The notes beneath the pieces were generated by a model. It was not told where the DNA came from, did not search any database, and worked only from the letters and a program-made list of their open reading frames with translations. Below are positions 8,128 to 18,783 of a DNA stretch of 37,761 nt, piece after piece. Both the position numbers and the translations under genes were made by a program. The stretch is from Nitrosomonas sp. (lineage in GTDB: Bacteria; Pseudomonadota; Gammaproteobacteria; Burkholderiales; Nitrosomonadaceae). Location: contig JAMWZW010000017.1 in the NCBI GenBank assembly GCA_024281995.1, forward strand, positions 1 to 37,761. Direction: 5' to 3'. The number at the start of each line of letters is the position of its first letter. The stretch's first letter is position 1.

Positions 8128-8556
8128 GTGAAAATAAAAGAAACTTGGATTAGTGTGGTTTTTTTTCTGTTTTTGTTGATAGACACTACAAATGCCGATA
8201 ATTTTGCACCCGAAAATATTGATGGTGCTCGTACGATCAATACTGCAGCAGCAAAAGTATTATTCAACAGAAACTATCCCTTTATTGATGTAAGAGGGTC
8301 TGATGATTACAAAACTGCACATGTCCCGGGAGCTCATCATCTGTCTATTAAAAACGATTTTACTGAACAAAATTTAAGAAAAATTGTAGAAAAAGATCAA
8401 CCTGTTGTCATTTATTGTAATGGTATTTCATGTATGGGTAGTTCTGTAGCAACTCAGCAGGCGGTTGCATGGGGTTGGTCAAATGTTTTTTATTATCGTG
8501 AAGGTATAACAGGATGGAAGCAACAAGGATATTCAGTACAATCTTCAGATCCCTAA
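8128..8556 (+). CDS. Periplasmic rhodanese-like protein
   Basis: This is a 142-residue single rhodanese domain with an N-terminal signal peptide (KETWISVVFFLFLLIDTTNA, residues about 4-23). The CDC25/rhodanese signature is present as FIDVRGSDDYKTAHVPGAHH and the presumed active-site loop as VIYCNGISCMGSS, in which the first Cys occupies the catalytic position and a second Cys lies four residues on. Rhodaneses move sulfane sulfur or act as redox/sulfur sensors; the substrate here is not known. A GTG at 8128 was chosen because GGAG lies 9 bases upstream and the signal peptide then starts immediately. An upstream in-frame TTG at 8050 would add an unlikely extension. Confidence 0.85.
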   Translation: MKIKETWISVVFFLFLLIDTTNADNFAPENIDGARTINTAAAKVLFNRNYPFIDVRGSDDYKTAHVPGAHHLSIKNDFTEQNLRKIVEKDQPVVIYCNGISCMGSSVATQQAVAWGWSNVFYYREGITGWKQQGYSVQSSDP

Positions 8557-8690
8557 ATGAAAATATTTTTCTTTGCATAAATTCATATTGCAGAATTTTT
8601 CAGTAATCTGGTGCTGCATCTTTTCTCAAAGTCACTGTGTATATTTTGTTAGAATACACATTTAATTTTACTAATTTATTGGAGTACTTA

Positions 8691-9116
8691 ATGGCGATTG
8701 AAAGAACGTTATCCATTATCAAACCGGATGCAGTTGCAAAAAATGTGATTGGAAAAATTTATTCTCGGTTTGAGTCAAATGGCTTGAAGATTATCGCAGC
8801 TCGCATGGTGCATTTGTCAAAGTCAGAAGCTGAACAATTCTACGCAATACATCGCGAACGTCCTTTTTTCAATGACTTAGTGAAATTTATGACATCTGGC
8901 CCCGTGATGGTTCAAGTATTGGAAGGAGAGGAGGCTATTAAAAAGAATCGTGATCTCATGGGAGCGACAGATCCTAAAAAAGCAGAAAAAGGAACAATTC
9001 GAGCGGACTATGCTGATAGTATCGATGCCAACGCTGTTCATGGTTCGGATGCTCCTGAAACGGCCAGTGCCGAAATTGCATGTTTTTTCCCAACGTTAAA
9101 TATTTATTCACGTTAG
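8691..9116 (+). CDS. ndk: Nucleoside diphosphate kinase
   Basis: Ndk transfers the gamma-phosphate between nucleoside triphosphates and diphosphates. The 141-residue product has the full family fingerprint: [60 protein letters not shown], and the catalytic His in [20 protein letters not shown] (His at about residue 117). The ATG at 8691 follows a clear GGAG ribosome site. An in-frame TTG 54 bases upstream would only add an unrelated leader. It stands 21 bases before rlmN and opens the conserved ndk-rlmN-pilF-rodZ-ispG-hisS cluster. Confidence 0.98.
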   Translation: MAIERTLSIIKPDAVAKNVIGKIYSRFESNGLKIIAARMVHLSKSEAEQFYAIHRERPFFNDLVKFMTSGPVMVQVLEGEEAIKKNRDLMGATDPKKAEKGTIRADYADSIDANAVHGSDAPETASAEIACFFPTLNIYSR

Positions 9117-9137
9117 TATCTAGCGGTTATCTAAAGC

Positions 9138-10238
9138 GTGGTTACCAATCTGTTAAATTATGATGCTAAAAGCTTAGCTGATTTTTGTGTGGAAATTGGG
9201 GAAAAACCTTTTCGTTCAAAACAATTGTTGCGCTGGATTCATCAGTTTGGCATCAGCGAATTTTCCGGGATGAGCGATTTGGCAAAAGGTTTACGCGAGA
9301 AACTGGCAACACTAGCAATTATTGAACCTCCACAAATTATTTCAGATCATGTGGCGATGGATGGAACCCGTAAGTGGCTACTATCAGTAGGTGCTGGGAA
9401 TGGTATAGAAACTGTTTTTATTCCTGAGGCCAATCGCGGTACTTTGTGCGTGTCCAGTCAGGTTGGTTGTGCGTTGGCTTGTACTTTTTGTTCAACGGGT
9501 AAACAAGGATTTAATCGTAATTTGACGGTTGCTGAAATTATTGGGCAGTTATGGCTTGCGAATAGGGCCTTGAGAGACAACCCAAGGGTAGCGGCAAATG
9601 ACTCGGATCGAGTGGTAAGTAACGTGGTGATGATGGGCATGGGCGAGCCATTGGCTAATTTTGAAAATGTTGTGACTGCACTTGATTTGATGTTAGATGA
9701 TCACGCCTATGGATTATCTCGGCGCAGAGTCACGGTGAGCACTTCGGGATTGGTGCCTGCCATGGATCGATTACGTGAGCGTTGTCCAGTTGCTTTGGCA
9801 GTTTCTCTTCATGCACCGAATGATGACTTGCGTGACCAATTGGTACCTATCAATAAAAAATATCCGATTAAGGAATTGCTGGCGGCTTGTCTGCGTTATT
9901 TGTCAGTAGCACCCAGAGATTTTATTACTTTTGAGTATGTAATGCTGGATGGCATCAATGATAGTGTCGTGCATGCACGGGAGTTAGTGAAACTAGTGCA
10001 AGACATACCTTGTAAATTTAACTTGATTCCTTTTAATTCCTTTCCGGGGTCGGGTTTGAAACGTTCTTCACCAGAGGCCATTGCTGTTTTTCGTGAGCAA
10101 TTGATGCAAGCTGGGTATGTGGTAACCATCAGAAAAACCCGTGGTGATGATATTGCAGCTGCTTGTGGTCAATTAGCTGGTCAGGTAAAAGATAAAACGC
10201 GCCGTTCAACGTGCGTAAGAGCTGAAATACTATCATGA
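9138..10238 (+). CDS. rlmN: Dual-specificity RNA methyltransferase RlmN
   Basis: RlmN is a radical-SAM enzyme that methylates C2 of adenosine 2503 in 23S rRNA and of A37 in some tRNAs. The 366-residue protein carries the CxxxCxxC iron-sulfur motif as [15 protein letters not shown] (about residues 111-125). It also has the [16 protein letters not shown] block, the [17 protein letters not shown] block and the conserved methyl-carrying Cys near the C-terminus ([10 protein letters not shown]). The length is standard. The start is a GTG at 9138, since no better ATG precedes the conserved N-terminus [14 protein letters not shown]. The last codons overlap the pilF ATG by 4 bases. Confidence 0.97.
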   Translation: MVTNLLNYDAKSLADFCVEIGEKPFRSKQLLRWIHQFGISEFSGMSDLAKGLREKLATLAIIEPPQIISDHVAMDGTRKWLLSVGAGNGIETVFIPEANRGTLCVSSQVGCALACTFCSTGKQGFNRNLTVAEIIGQLWLANRALRDNPRVAANDSDRVVSNVVMMGMGEPLANFENVVTALDLMLDDHAYGLSRRRVTVSTSGLVPAMDRLRERCPVALAVSLHAPNDDLRDQLVPINKKYPIKELLAACLRYLSVAPRDFITFEYVMLDGINDSVVHARELVKLVQDIPCKFNLIPFNSFPGSGLKRSSPEAIAVFREQLMQAGYVVTIRKTRGDDIAAACGQLAGQVKDKTRRSTCVRAEILS

Positions 10239-11020
10239 AAAAAATCCTCTTAGCTTTTTTCATTGTATTAATACTATGGGGATTGAATGCCTGTGTGCAA
10301 CAATCAATCAATGATGGTATGTCAGATCAGGCCAGAGCAGAGCGGGCTCATCTTAGTGCTAAGATTCACACAGAGCTCGCGGCAGAATATTTCAATCGAG
10401 GCCAATTGGAGGTGGCATTAGAAGAGGTAGCGGAGGCATTAAATGCTCAAGCCAATTATGCACCTGCATATAATGTACTGGGCTTGGTGTACATGGCGCT
10501 CAATGAAAACGATAAGGCACTGGAAAACTTTGAGCGAGCGATTCAAATAGCTCCTAAAAATTCTGAAATAAATAATAATTATGGATGGTTTTTATGCCAA
10601 CGATTTCCTCAACGTATGGATCAAGCGATTGGCCATTTTATGGCTGCTACTACAGATCCACTTTATGCAACACCAGAAATGGCATTTGCAAATGCCGGTC
10701 TTTGTGAAATTAAGCGTAAAAATTACGATGCAGCAGAAGCTTTTCTTCAAAAGGCTTTGTTAATTCAATCGAAATATTCTCCAGCAGTAATAGGAATAAT
10801 TGATATAGATTTTCAACGCGGTAATTTAGTAGCTGCAAAATCTAAGCTTACCGATTTCTTACAGAATAATGCTTCAACACCTGAGAGTTTATTATTAGCG
10901 ATACAAATCGAGCAGGCAATGGGTGATCAATTGACTGCTGATAGTTATATTTTTCAATTACAAAAGCATTTCCCAGATTCCAAAGAAGCAGTAGCTATTC
11001 GAGAAGGAAAAATAAGATAA
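10235..11020 (+). CDS. pilF: Type IV pilus biogenesis/stability lipoprotein PilF (PilW)
   Basis: PilF is an outer-membrane lipoprotein pilotin that helps the PilQ secretin assemble. The 261-residue product starts with a lipoprotein signal ([13 protein letters not shown], lipid-modified Cys at about residue 20). It continues with tandem TPR repeats, including [60 protein letters not shown] and [20 protein letters not shown]. The [17 protein letters not shown] segment is diagnostic for PilF/PilW. It overlaps rlmN by 4 bases and rodZ by 1 base (TAATG), so coupled translation is likely. Other pilus genes are not in view. Confidence 0.93.
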   Translation: MKKILLAFFIVLILWGLNACVQQSINDGMSDQARAERAHLSAKIHTELAAEYFNRGQLEVALEEVAEALNAQANYAPAYNVLGLVYMALNENDKALENFERAIQIAPKNSEINNNYGWFLCQRFPQRMDQAIGHFMAATTDPLYATPEMAFANAGLCEIKRKNYDAAEAFLQKALLIQSKYSPAVIGIIDIDFQRGNLVAAKSKLTDFLQNNASTPESLLLAIQIEQAMGDQLTADSYIFQLQKHFPDSKEAVAIREGKIR

Positions 11021-12255
11021 TGAATAATATAAATCAAAATAGCAGTAATGATCAATTTTCGGGTGATTTGGCGGTTAATATTGATTTAAATGCAACAATG
11101 AGAAGTTATTTGCCGCAAACACAACATGAAACTGAAGGGAATACAAAGCACGATTCGACGCTAGGCCAAGGTAATTTATTGCCTACGGAAGAAAATAATT
11201 CAATTTCTTTGGATACCACGCATACTAACCATTTAATCACAATACCTGGAAATCAGGACAACCATGGTGTCGGATATACCGCAACAGATCATCATGAAGA
11301 AATACGTACAGAATTTGATCCTCAATATGCTAACAACGAGTTGGACAATATTAATTCTTCAAGTCTCGTCCAAAGTGTTGGACACATATTACGTAAAGCA
11401 AGAGCAGCTAAAGGTTTGAGCATAGATGATGTGTCTCGGCAATTGCGTCTTTCAGTTCAGCAAGTTGAGGCAATTGAGAAAGAAGATTATGAAAAATTAC
11501 CGGGACGTACATTCTTGCGTGGTTTTATTCGTAATTACGCCAACCTACTTCAGTTGAATTCTGTTCCTTTATTACAGATGTTGCCTGAGTCTGCTCCAGT
11601 AAAATCAACTTATGAACGTACTCCGCTTAGCAAGAAACAAATATCATTTGTTTCAAACCGGCAAAATCCAGGGAGCAATCGTCTGATTATTATCATTGTT
11701 TTATTAATCTTTATCTTAGGTATTTATTATTTTTCTGATAGAGATTACTGGAATAAAAATTCAGCTAACTCTGTTAATAACGCAACTAATGTGATTACAG
11801 ATAAGGCATCAGTTGAAATTCACCTGCCTTTATCGTCGCCAGTAAGAGATGGCTTAAATACTCAATCTAACAAAATACCAGAAATAAATACGCAAATAAT
11901 TTTTGATAAAAGTAGTATTGAGCCCCATACAAAAACTGAGTTATTGACAATCCCTATAGAAAATAAGTCTGATAGTAAAGAGACTCAACAACCATCAGCT
12001 ATGTTATCTAATGGTATGGGAAATCTGCATTTTAGATTTACAGCGGATTCATGGGTCAAAATAATAGATGGTAACGATGTAACCATATTAGAACAGATTA
12101 GAAAAGGCGGGAGCGAGCAGACTATCACGGGCAAGAGACCATTTTCGATTGTGTTAGGCAATGCAGCCGGAGTCAATCTCACCTATAATGATACGGAAAT
12201 TGATCTATCTTCCTACAAAAAACAAGACGGTACAGCACGCTTCACCCTCGAATAA
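11020..12255 (+). CDS. rodZ: Cytoskeleton/cell-shape protein RodZ
   Basis: RodZ links the MreB cytoskeleton to the cell-wall elongation machinery. The 411-residue protein has a long acidic, low-complexity N-terminal extension (about residues 1-110). A Cro/C1-type helix-turn-helix domain follows (VGHILRKARAAKGLSIDDVS through GRTFLRGFIRNYANLLQL, about 121-185), then one TM helix (RLIIIIVLLIFILGIYYF, about 224-241), a periplasmic linker, and a C-terminal DUF4115 beta domain (LHFRFTADSWVKIIDGNDVT, then KRPFSIVLGNAAGVNLTYND). The N-terminal extension of about 110 residues before the HTH is longer than in enteric RodZ, where the HTH begins almost at the start. It lies between pilF and ispG, the usual place. 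Confidence 0.93.
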   Translation: MNNINQNSSNDQFSGDLAVNIDLNATMRSYLPQTQHETEGNTKHDSTLGQGNLLPTEENNSISLDTTHTNHLITIPGNQDNHGVGYTATDHHEEIRTEFDPQYANNELDNINSSSLVQSVGHILRKARAAKGLSIDDVSRQLRLSVQQVEAIEKEDYEKLPGRTFLRGFIRNYANLLQLNSVPLLQMLPESAPVKSTYERTPLSKKQISFVSNRQNPGSNRLIIIIVLLIFILGIYYFSDRDYWNKNSANSVNNATNVITDKASVEIHLPLSSPVRDGLNTQSNKIPEINTQIIFDKSSIEPHTKTELLTIPIENKSDSKETQQPSAMLSNGMGNLHFRFTADSWVKIIDGNDVTILEQIRKGGSEQTITGKRPFSIVLGNAAGVNLTYNDTEIDLSSYKKQDGTARFTLE

Positions 12256-12291
12256 GAATGTTTGTAACTTTTTGATCTCAATATATTAATT

Positions 12292-13530
12292 ATGTCTGAA
12301 AACAGTTTTTGTATACGCCGCCGACCGAGTATAGGCGTTCGGGTTGGAACGGTAATGATAGGTGGCGGCGCACCGGTTGTAGTGCAATCAATGACGAATA
12401 CCGATACGGTGGATGAGATAGCGACTACTGAACAAGTTGCACAATTGGCGCGCGCAGGTTCTGAGTTGGTGCGTATCACCGTTAATTCGATGGAAGCAGC
12501 AAGCGCTGTGCCAGGAATTCGCGCTCGTCTGGACGATATCGGCTGTCACGTGCCATTGGTCGGTGATTTTCATTTCAATGGTCACAAGCTACTGACAAGC
12601 TACCCGGAATGCGCCAAAGCTTTAGCAAAATTCCGTATCAATCCCGGCAATGTCGGGCATGGCAGAAAACGCGATGAGCAATTCACTACCCTTATTGAAA
12701 CTGCCTGTAAATATGATAAGCCGATACGTATCGGTGTTAATTGGGGCAGTCTCGATCCTGAAATGCTGGCGCGCATCATGGATGAAAATGCAGCCTCCAG
12801 TGATCCACAAGATGCTAAGTATGTTATGCGCGAAGCATTGATTACATCTGCGCTGGAAAGTGCGGCCAAGGCCGAGGAAATCGGTCTTCAGCGCAATAAA
12901 ATTGTGTTGTCTTGCAAGGTCAGCGGTGTGCAAGATTTAATCATGGTATATCGCGAGTTGGCTTCACGTTGCGATTATGCTCTGCATCTGGGATTAACAG
13001 AGGCCGGTATGGGTTCGAAAGGTATTGTGGCATCGACTGCAGCATTGGCAGTACTCCTGCAGGAAGGCATTGGCGACACTATCCGCATTTCCCTAACGCC
13101 GGAGCCGGGTGGAACGCGCTCACGGGAAGTTATTGTTGCACAGGAAATTTTACAAACGATGGGTTTGCGGGCATTTGTTCCGCTCGTGGCGGCTTGTCCC
13201 GGGTGTGGCCGCACTACGAGTACTTATTTCCAGGAACTGGCGGAAAACATTCAAGCGTATGTACGTAATGAAATGATTGTATGGCGTGAGCAATATGAAG
13301 GGGTTGAAAATATGTCATTGGCAGTCATGGGATGCGTGGTGAACGGGCCGGGTGAAAGCAAACATGCCAATATCGGTATCAGCTTGCCAGGCTCAGGCGA
13401 GAATCCGGTGGCGCCGGTATTCGTCGATGGGCAAAAAACTGTGACGCTTAAAGGTGACAATATCGCCAATGAATTTCGCCTGATCATTGACAAATACGTT
13501 AGCGAGAAATATCCGAGAAAAGCTGTCTGA
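12292..13530 (+). CDS. ispG: 4-hydroxy-3-methylbut-2-en-1-yl diphosphate synthase (flavodoxin)
   Basis: IspG carries out the penultimate step of the MEP isoprenoid pathway, converting MEcPP to HMBPP with a [4Fe-4S] cluster. The 412-residue protein shows the N-terminal TIM-barrel block ([20 protein letters not shown], then RVTV-like [16 protein letters not shown]) and [20 protein letters not shown] and [19 protein letters not shown]. Cluster-binding cysteines are in [18 protein letters not shown] and [20 protein letters not shown]. The length fits the two-domain bacterial type. No strong ribosome site is seen before the ATG. The stop overlaps the hisS ATG by one base. Base composition is clearly richer in GC than in the rodZ gene before it. 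Confidence 0.98.
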   Translation: MSENSFCIRRRPSIGVRVGTVMIGGGAPVVVQSMTNTDTVDEIATTEQVAQLARAGSELVRITVNSMEAASAVPGIRARLDDIGCHVPLVGDFHFNGHKLLTSYPECAKALAKFRINPGNVGHGRKRDEQFTTLIETACKYDKPIRIGVNWGSLDPEMLARIMDENAASSDPQDAKYVMREALITSALESAAKAEEIGLQRNKIVLSCKVSGVQDLIMVYRELASRCDYALHLGLTEAGMGSKGIVASTAALAVLLQEGIGDTIRISLTPEPGGTRSREVIVAQEILQTMGLRAFVPLVAACPGCGRTTSTYFQELAENIQAYVRNEMIVWREQYEGVENMSLAVMGCVVNGPGESKHANIGISLPGSGENPVAPVFVDGQKTVTLKGDNIANEFRLIIDKYVSEKYPRKAV

Positions 13531-14789
13531 TGGCTAATAGTGTAAAAGCGATTCGCGGCATGAACGACATATTGCCGGATAAGTCTCATTTATGGATACA
13601 TTTTGAACAGATCGTTCATCAATGGCTCGCCGCCTATGGTTATCGCAATATCCGTACACCGATTGTAGAACAGACTGATTTATTCGTTCGATCGATTGGT
13701 GAAGTTACTGATATCGTTGAAAAAGAGATGTATACCTTCAATGATCATCTCAACAATGACAGTTTGACCTTGCGTCCTGAAGGTACCGCATCATGTGTAC
13801 GCGCTGCAATCGAGCACAATCTATTATATGCTGGCCCACAGAGGCTATATTATGCAGGCCCGATGTTCAGGCATGAGCGGCCTCAGAAAGGGCGCTATCG
13901 CCAGTTCCATCAAGTAGGCGTCGAAGCATTGGGTTATGTTGGACCGGACATCGATGCAGAGCTGATTGTCATGTGTTCGCGTTTATGGGAATTACTTGGC
14001 ATATCCGGTCTTCGTCTGGAAATTAGCACGCTTGGGGATAGCGAATCGCGGGCGCGACATCGTGCGCGCTTGGTCAAGTATTTTGAATTGCACCGGGATA
14101 AACTTGACGAAGATTCATTGCGGCGTTTGCATACCAATCCGTTGCGCATATTGGATAGTAAGAATCCTCGGATGCAAGAAGTCATTGATAGTGCACCTAA
14201 GCTTATTGATGATTTGGATGAGGAATCCTGTATTCATTTTGAATCCTTGCAACATATATTGCGTGAACAAGGTGTCATTTTTGACATTAATTTGCGTTTG
14301 GTGAGGGGACTCGACTATTACAATCGCACGGTATTTGAATGGGTTACTGATAAATTAGGCGCCCAAGGAACAGTTTGCGCAGGAGGACGGTACGATGGTC
14401 TAGTAGAGCAGATTGGTGGAAAATCTGCACCAGCGTGCGGTTTTGCTATGGGAATTGAAAGATTGCTCACACTTATGCAAGAAAACGGCAATGAAATACT
14501 GCAGCCTGTACCCGATATTTATATTGTTCATCAAGGTAAACAAGCTATGGATTATGCGTGGAAATGTGCGGAACTGCTTCGTTGCGAAGGATTGAGCGTC
14601 ATATTGCACTGCGGTGAAGGCGGCTTCAAATCACAGATGAAAAAAGCGGATGCAACGGGTGCTCGTTATGCACTGATAATTGGCGATGACGAAGTCAATG
14701 CACAAGAAGTTACGCTCAAACCGTTACGGGAGCCAACTGAACAAGCAAGTGTGAAATTGGCTACAGTTGTCGAATTGGTTGGTAAGTAG
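13530..14789 (+). CDS. hisS: Histidine--tRNA ligase
   Basis: HisS is the class II aminoacyl-tRNA synthetase that charges tRNA-His. The 419-residue product has motif 1 around residues 20-60 ([20 protein letters not shown]), motif 2 ([20 protein letters not shown], with [10 protein letters not shown] after it), the histidine-specific motif ([15 protein letters not shown]), and motif 3 ([12 protein letters not shown]). The C-terminal anticodon-binding domain follows ([33 protein letters not shown]). The size is standard. The ATG overlaps the last base of ispG, so the two are co-translated. Confidence 0.98.
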   Translation: MANSVKAIRGMNDILPDKSHLWIHFEQIVHQWLAAYGYRNIRTPIVEQTDLFVRSIGEVTDIVEKEMYTFNDHLNNDSLTLRPEGTASCVRAAIEHNLLYAGPQRLYYAGPMFRHERPQKGRYRQFHQVGVEALGYVGPDIDAELIVMCSRLWELLGISGLRLEISTLGDSESRARHRARLVKYFELHRDKLDEDSLRRLHTNPLRILDSKNPRMQEVIDSAPKLIDDLDEESCIHFESLQHILREQGVIFDINLRLVRGLDYYNRTVFEWVTDKLGAQGTVCAGGRYDGLVEQIGGKSAPACGFAMGIERLLTLMQENGNEILQPVPDIYIVHQGKQAMDYAWKCAELLRCEGLSVILHCGEGGFKSQMKKADATGARYALIIGDDEVNAQEVTLKPLREPTEQASVKLATVVELVGK

Positions 14790-14880
14790 TACCACCATTA
14801 GCGTTTGAATGTTTAGTATTGCAAATGGTTTATGATAATTATTGAGTTTTTTCGATCTACAATTTATTCAGGAACAGATA

Positions 14881-15519
14881 ATGGCAACTTATAACCTCGA
14901 TGAACAGGAAAAAATTGATAGCATCAAGAATTGGTGGGACAAGTATGGTACTGTTATTAGTGTCGTTTTAACGGCTTTTCTAGTGGGCGTTGGTGGAACA
15001 CAACTGTGGAAATATTACCAACAGCAGCAAGCGAAGCAAGCAGCTGATTTATATGCATTGTTGCAACAAGTTAAAGCATCCAATGAAGCGATAAAAATAA
15101 ATGATGCAGCTCAGTTAATTATCGAAGGTTTTCCATCTACTGGATATGCTCCCCGTGCTGCATTTGTTGCGGCACAAGCGGATATTGAGGCTGGTAACAC
15201 CAAACGTGCCATACAAAATCTACAATGGGTAATCGATCATGCAAAAGAAGCTGCGTTACACGATGTAGCACGGCTAAGAATTGCCGGTATTTTGTTGGAT
15301 GAAGATAAATATGATGAAGCATTGAGAACACTGAGTGTTCCGCATGGCGAAACATTTGCGGGGTTATACTCGGATCGAAAAGGCGACATACTCGCAGCAT
15401 CCAAGAAAATTTCAGAAGCACGCCTTAGCTATCAAGCTGCCATTGATAAACTGAGCAAAAATAACAATTACTACAATATCGTGCAGATGAAATTGGATGC
15501 ATTAGGTGATTCTGAATAG
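14881..15519 (+). CDS. YfgM-like TPR membrane protein (SecYEG ancillary)
   Basis: This 212-residue protein has a short cytoplasmic N-terminus (YNLDEQEKIDSIKNWWDKYG), one TM helix (VISVVLTAFLVGVGGTQLW, about residues 25-43) and a periplasmic TPR-like domain (QAADLYALLQQVKASNEAIK, FVAAQADIEAGNTKRAIQNL, VARLRIAGILLDEDKYDEAL). This is the layout of YfgM (PF09976), which associates with the SecYEG translocon and the chaperone PpiD in E. coli. The ATG at 14881 is preceded by AGGA and starts the usual N-terminus. An in-frame upstream TTG at 14842 is less likely. It sits between hisS and bamB, as in E. coli and most betaproteobacteria. Confidence 0.9.
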   Translation: MATYNLDEQEKIDSIKNWWDKYGTVISVVLTAFLVGVGGTQLWKYYQQQQAKQAADLYALLQQVKASNEAIKINDAAQLIIEGFPSTGYAPRAAFVAAQADIEAGNTKRAIQNLQWVIDHAKEAALHDVARLRIAGILLDEDKYDEALRTLSVPHGETFAGLYSDRKGDILAASKKISEARLSYQAAIDKLSKNNNYYNIVQMKLDALGDSE

Positions 15520-15527
15520 CCTTTAAA

Positions 15528-16754
15528 GTGATTATTCAGTTGAATTTTGCCAAATCCTGGCGGTTTTATCTGTTTTTAAAGGGTGTTGTTCTTTTGCTAG
15601 TAGGTTGCAGTAGTATGACAAATCCTTTCGATTTGCGTATCGTTGAATCAATGAGTACAGGCATCTCTGATATTTTCGCAACGGAAGAGGTAATCGTTTA
15701 TGAAAAGGAAGAGCTTGATGCGCTGAAGGCAGCCGATAAAATTCCCTTGAAATGGAAAGATAAGGTTGGTGAAAGTCAACTAGCATCTTTTCTTCCTGTA
15801 TATGATAAGGAAGCACTGTATGTCGCTGATGAGGAAGGGAAATTAACAAAATATGACGCTGCCACTGGTGAAAAAATATGGCAGATAAAAACCCAAGGTA
15901 AATTCTCGTCGGGAATCGGAGTAGGCGAGGGACTAATTCTGATAGGCACATACAAAGGTGAAGTGCTGGCTTATAATGAATATGGGCATATTGTATGGCA
16001 GGTTTTGGTAACCAGCGAGATTTTGAGCCCACCACAAGTACAAAATAATATTGTCGTGGTGCGTACTGTTGATGGCCGGATATTTGGGTTAGATGCGATT
16101 GACGGATCACGAAAATGGGTTTACCAGGGCGCAACACCTTCACTTACTGTTCGTAGTACTGCTGGTGTAACGCTTGCGCATGGTGCGGTTTTTGCAGGTT
16201 TCCCAGGTGGGAAATTGATAGCAATGAGTTTGTTCAATGGTAATGTCGGTTGGGAAGCGGTTGTTTCTCAACCACGGGGCGTGACAGAGCTAGAACGTAT
16301 AACTGATATCACAAGTGCTCCGGTAGTAAATAATCAATTTGTTTGTACAGTGTCTTATCAAGGTCGTGCGGCTTGCTTTGTCATTAATGAAGGTTCTCAA
16401 ATATGGTCTCGAGAGTCGTCAAGTAGTGCTGGCCTGACGATGGATAAAGATTATCTTTATGTGACAGAAGAAAAGGGAGTTGTTGCTGCATACGACTTGA
16501 TTAGCGGTGCTACGATGTGGAAGCAAAGTAAATTAGGAAGTAAAAAATTAACGCGTCCTCTGATTCAAGGTCAATATGTCGTTGTGGCAGATGATCGAGG
16601 CTTCGTCAATTTATTGCGCAATTATGATGGCGTGTTGATTGCCCGTTCAGCTACTGATGGCAGTCTTATTAAAACTTTTCCTAGCGCATTGCCGGATGGA
16701 TTTGCGGTACAAACTGAGAAGGGTGGTATTTTTGCGTTTAGTACTCAATTTTAG
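15528..16754 (+). CDS. bamB: Outer membrane assembly lipoprotein BamB
   Basis: BamB is the beta-propeller lipoprotein of the BAM complex that inserts outer-membrane proteins. The 408-residue product begins with a lipoprotein signal (FLKGVVLLLVGCSSM, Cys at about residue 27). It has repeated PQQ-type propeller blades, for example YVADEEGKLTKYDAATGEKI, GEVLAYNEYGHIVWQVLVTS, RIFGLDAIDGSRKWVYQG, KLIAMSLFNGNVGWEAVVSQ and VVAAYDLISGATMWKQSKLG. The start is a GTG at 15528, 8 bases after the YfgM-like gene; no ATG lies before the signal peptide. The ending FAVQTEKGGIFAF is typical of the last blade. Confidence 0.95.
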   Translation: MIIQLNFAKSWRFYLFLKGVVLLLVGCSSMTNPFDLRIVESMSTGISDIFATEEVIVYEKEELDALKAADKIPLKWKDKVGESQLASFLPVYDKEALYVADEEGKLTKYDAATGEKIWQIKTQGKFSSGIGVGEGLILIGTYKGEVLAYNEYGHIVWQVLVTSEILSPPQVQNNIVVVRTVDGRIFGLDAIDGSRKWVYQGATPSLTVRSTAGVTLAHGAVFAGFPGGKLIAMSLFNGNVGWEAVVSQPRGVTELERITDITSAPVVNNQFVCTVSYQGRAACFVINEGSQIWSRESSSSAGLTMDKDYLYVTEEKGVVAAYDLISGATMWKQSKLGSKKLTRPLIQGQYVVVADDRGFVNLLRNYDGVLIARSATDGSLIKTFPSALPDGFAVQTEKGGIFAFSTQF

Positions 16755-16867
16755 CGGCTTTATTATCAATTTTTCCGAACCTGAGTACTTCATCGCTGTT
16801 CCAATATGACTCTCAGCTTTATTTTCATTTCATGCTAGGCATGCAAGCATATATTTAGTAATTCATA

Positions 16868-18265
16868 ATGAAACCCATACTTGTTTTGGTTGGCCGTCCG
16901 AATGTCGGAAAATCTACCTTATTCAACCGTTTGACGCTTAGCCGTGATGCGATCGTAGCTGATATCCCGGGTTTGACAAGGGATCGTCATTACGGTCAAG
17001 GCAGAGTGGGTGATAAGCCTTATCTAGTGATGGATACGGGTGGTTTTGAGCCCGTTATCAAAGAAGGTATTTTGCATGCCATGGCCAAGCAAACATTGCA
17101 AGCGGTAGATGAAGCCGACATCGTGCTATTTATTGTCGATGGGCGCCAGGGCGTAACTGCTCATGATAAAATTATTGCTGAGCAATTACGTAAAAGCGGG
17201 CAAAAAATTTTACTAGTTGTCAATAAAACTGAAGGCATGGCGGCTGCTGTCGTCACAGCGGAGTTTTATGAATTGGGTTTGGGCGAACCATGTGCAATTT
17301 CCGCCATGCATGGCGAACATGTCAAAGAACTTGCTGACTGGGCGTTAGCAGATTTTCCTGACACGATTGAGGAAACGCCTGCAAGTAAGCATCCCAAAAT
17401 TGCCATCGTTGGTCGTCCCAATGTCGGAAAATCAACGTTGATCAACACATTACTTGGTGAAGAACGGGTTATTGCATTTGATCAACCAGGCACCACGCGC
17501 GATAGCATATATATTGATTTCGAGTATAACGAAAAATTCTATACTTTGATCGATACGGCAGGTTTGCGGCGCCGTGGCAAAGTGTTTGAAACCATAGAGA
17601 AGTTTTCGGTCATTAAAACCCTGCAAGCGATTGAAGATGCAAATGTTGTAGTGTTGGTGCTCGATGCGCGCAATGAAATTTCCGATCAGGATGCCCATAT
17701 CGCGGGATTTATTTTGGAAACGGGGCGTGCGTTGGTGATTACAGTGAACAAATGGGATGGACTGGATGAGTACCAGCGTGATACCGTAAAGCGCGAACTG
17801 AACCGTAAATTGGCATTCCTTGGTTTTGCCGAATTGCACTATATCTCGGCGCTACACGGCACTGGTCTGAAAAAGCTGTTGCCTTCTATTGATACAGCTT
17901 ATGCTGCAGCAATGGCGAATTTGCCTACACCTAAATTGACACGCACGTTGATTGCTGCGGTAGAAAAACATCCCCCTCCTCGCGGCGGTATGTCACGCCC
18001 GAAACTGCGCTATGCCCATCAAGGCGGCTCCAATCCTCCGCTTATTATCATACACGGAAGTATGCTTGATCATGTATCGGAAACCTACCGGCGTTATCTC
18101 GAAAACACCTTCCGTAAAGCTTTCAAATTGATAGGTACGCCACTACGCGTTGATTTTAAGGTTGGACAGAATCCTTACGCCGATAAAAAGCCGGCACCGC
18201 CGACTGAGGCTGAACTTCGCCGTGCGCATAACCGGCGGCGGCGCAATCGGAAGAAGTATGGTTAG
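16868..18265 (+). CDS. der: Ribosome biogenesis GTPase Der (EngA)
   Basis: Der is an essential double GTPase required for 50S subunit assembly. The 465-residue protein has two G domains. The first has [15 protein letters not shown] at residues about 8-22, DTGGFE and VNKTEG. The second has [16 protein letters not shown] at about 183-198, [11 protein letters not shown] and [12 protein letters not shown]-like domain follows, ending with [19 protein letters not shown] and a basic tail ([15 protein letters not shown]). In the first domain the usual NKxD reads NKTE, a variation also common in relatives. It follows bamB after 113 bases. Its usual betaproteobacterial downstream neighbour hfq is absent here. 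Confidence 0.98.
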   Translation: MKPILVLVGRPNVGKSTLFNRLTLSRDAIVADIPGLTRDRHYGQGRVGDKPYLVMDTGGFEPVIKEGILHAMAKQTLQAVDEADIVLFIVDGRQGVTAHDKIIAEQLRKSGQKILLVVNKTEGMAAAVVTAEFYELGLGEPCAISAMHGEHVKELADWALADFPDTIEETPASKHPKIAIVGRPNVGKSTLINTLLGEERVIAFDQPGTTRDSIYIDFEYNEKFYTLIDTAGLRRRGKVFETIEKFSVIKTLQAIEDANVVVLVLDARNEISDQDAHIAGFILETGRALVITVNKWDGLDEYQRDTVKRELNRKLAFLGFAELHYISALHGTGLKKLLPSIDTAYAAAMANLPTPKLTRTLIAAVEKHPPPRGGMSRPKLRYAHQGGSNPPLIIIHGSMLDHVSETYRRYLENTFRKAFKLIGTPLRVDFKVGQNPYADKKPAPPTEAELRRAHNRRRRNRKKYG

Positions 18266-18289
18266 AAGTAACTTATTAAGGGAATTTAA

Positions 18290-18439
18290 ATGACCATCGA
18301 TAACTTTTTTCTTGGTGTTATTGGCAAATCCACTACCGAAGAAGACGCGAATATCGCAGGGTGGTCTCGTTTGCTGATTGAGTTGAGCGCCAGTACGCAG
18401 AATTACCAGATCAATACCACCCATAATATCTGTCCTTAG
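18290..18439 (+). CDS. Short unrecognised ORF (49 aa) after der
   Basis: An ATG at 18290 preceded by a good ribosome site (AAGGGA, about 6 bases upstream) opens a 49-codon frame ending in TAG at 18437-18439. The peptide starts MTIDNFFLGVIGKSTTEEDA and is polar with no clear TM segment or domain I recognise. It begins 24 bases after the der stop, so it could be translated from the der transcript. It could also be the 5' remnant of a lost gene, because the sequence after it contains stops in all forward frames. A 118-residue antisense frame overlaps it but has no convincing start site. Existence as a gene is uncertain. Confidence 0.35.
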   Translation: MTIDNFFLGVIGKSTTEEDANIAGWSRLLIELSASTQNYQINTTHNICP

Positions 18440-18783
18440 TATATCTGATTGATAAGAAAACTGCCTTAATTGAAAGGCTTGTTGACTTGACGTGAACACT
18501 TCAGCGTCAAGATAAGTACTGGTTATTGCAATTTTAGATCCTTCTCAATTCTTGCTTGCCTATATATTCTATTTTTTACCTGTACTAAAAAGGTTATTGA
18601 TTTGTTGAGCAGTATATTTAACCACTTGCTAAATTATTACGAATTGGTGTTTTTTTTATTGCTCATTGAGTTTATTTAGTATTCGATAAAATTAGACCAA
18701 ACTATTCTTCATGGCAGGGTAAACTATACTGAACTATTTGGAAAACACGGCATAGAAATTTAGAAACTGAGGAAATTTCCATT
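18440..18783. other. AT-rich intergenic stretch before the pseudokinase gene
   Basis: About 340 bases without a supportable gene. It is AT-rich and has many stops in all frames. The last part must contain the promoter of the following gene, but no confident -35/-10 pair stands out. Immediately before the start codon lies GAGGAAATTTCC; the palindrome GGAAATTTCC (18771-18780) covers the ribosome site. Confidence 0.6.

Noticed and set aside
8637-8690. N-terminally extended ndk start
   Set aside because: The extension starts with TTG, lacks a ribosome site and does not match Ndk; the ATG at 8691 has GGAG upstream and gives the standard length.
15532-16143. 203-codon open frame antisense to bamB
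   Set aside because: It lies wholly inside a well-supported gene, has no ribosome site or recognisable domain, and its composition mirrors the opposite strand.
18143-18499. 118-codon antisense frame across the end of der
   Set aside because: Overlaps the well-supported der C-terminus and has no start signal or family resemblance.
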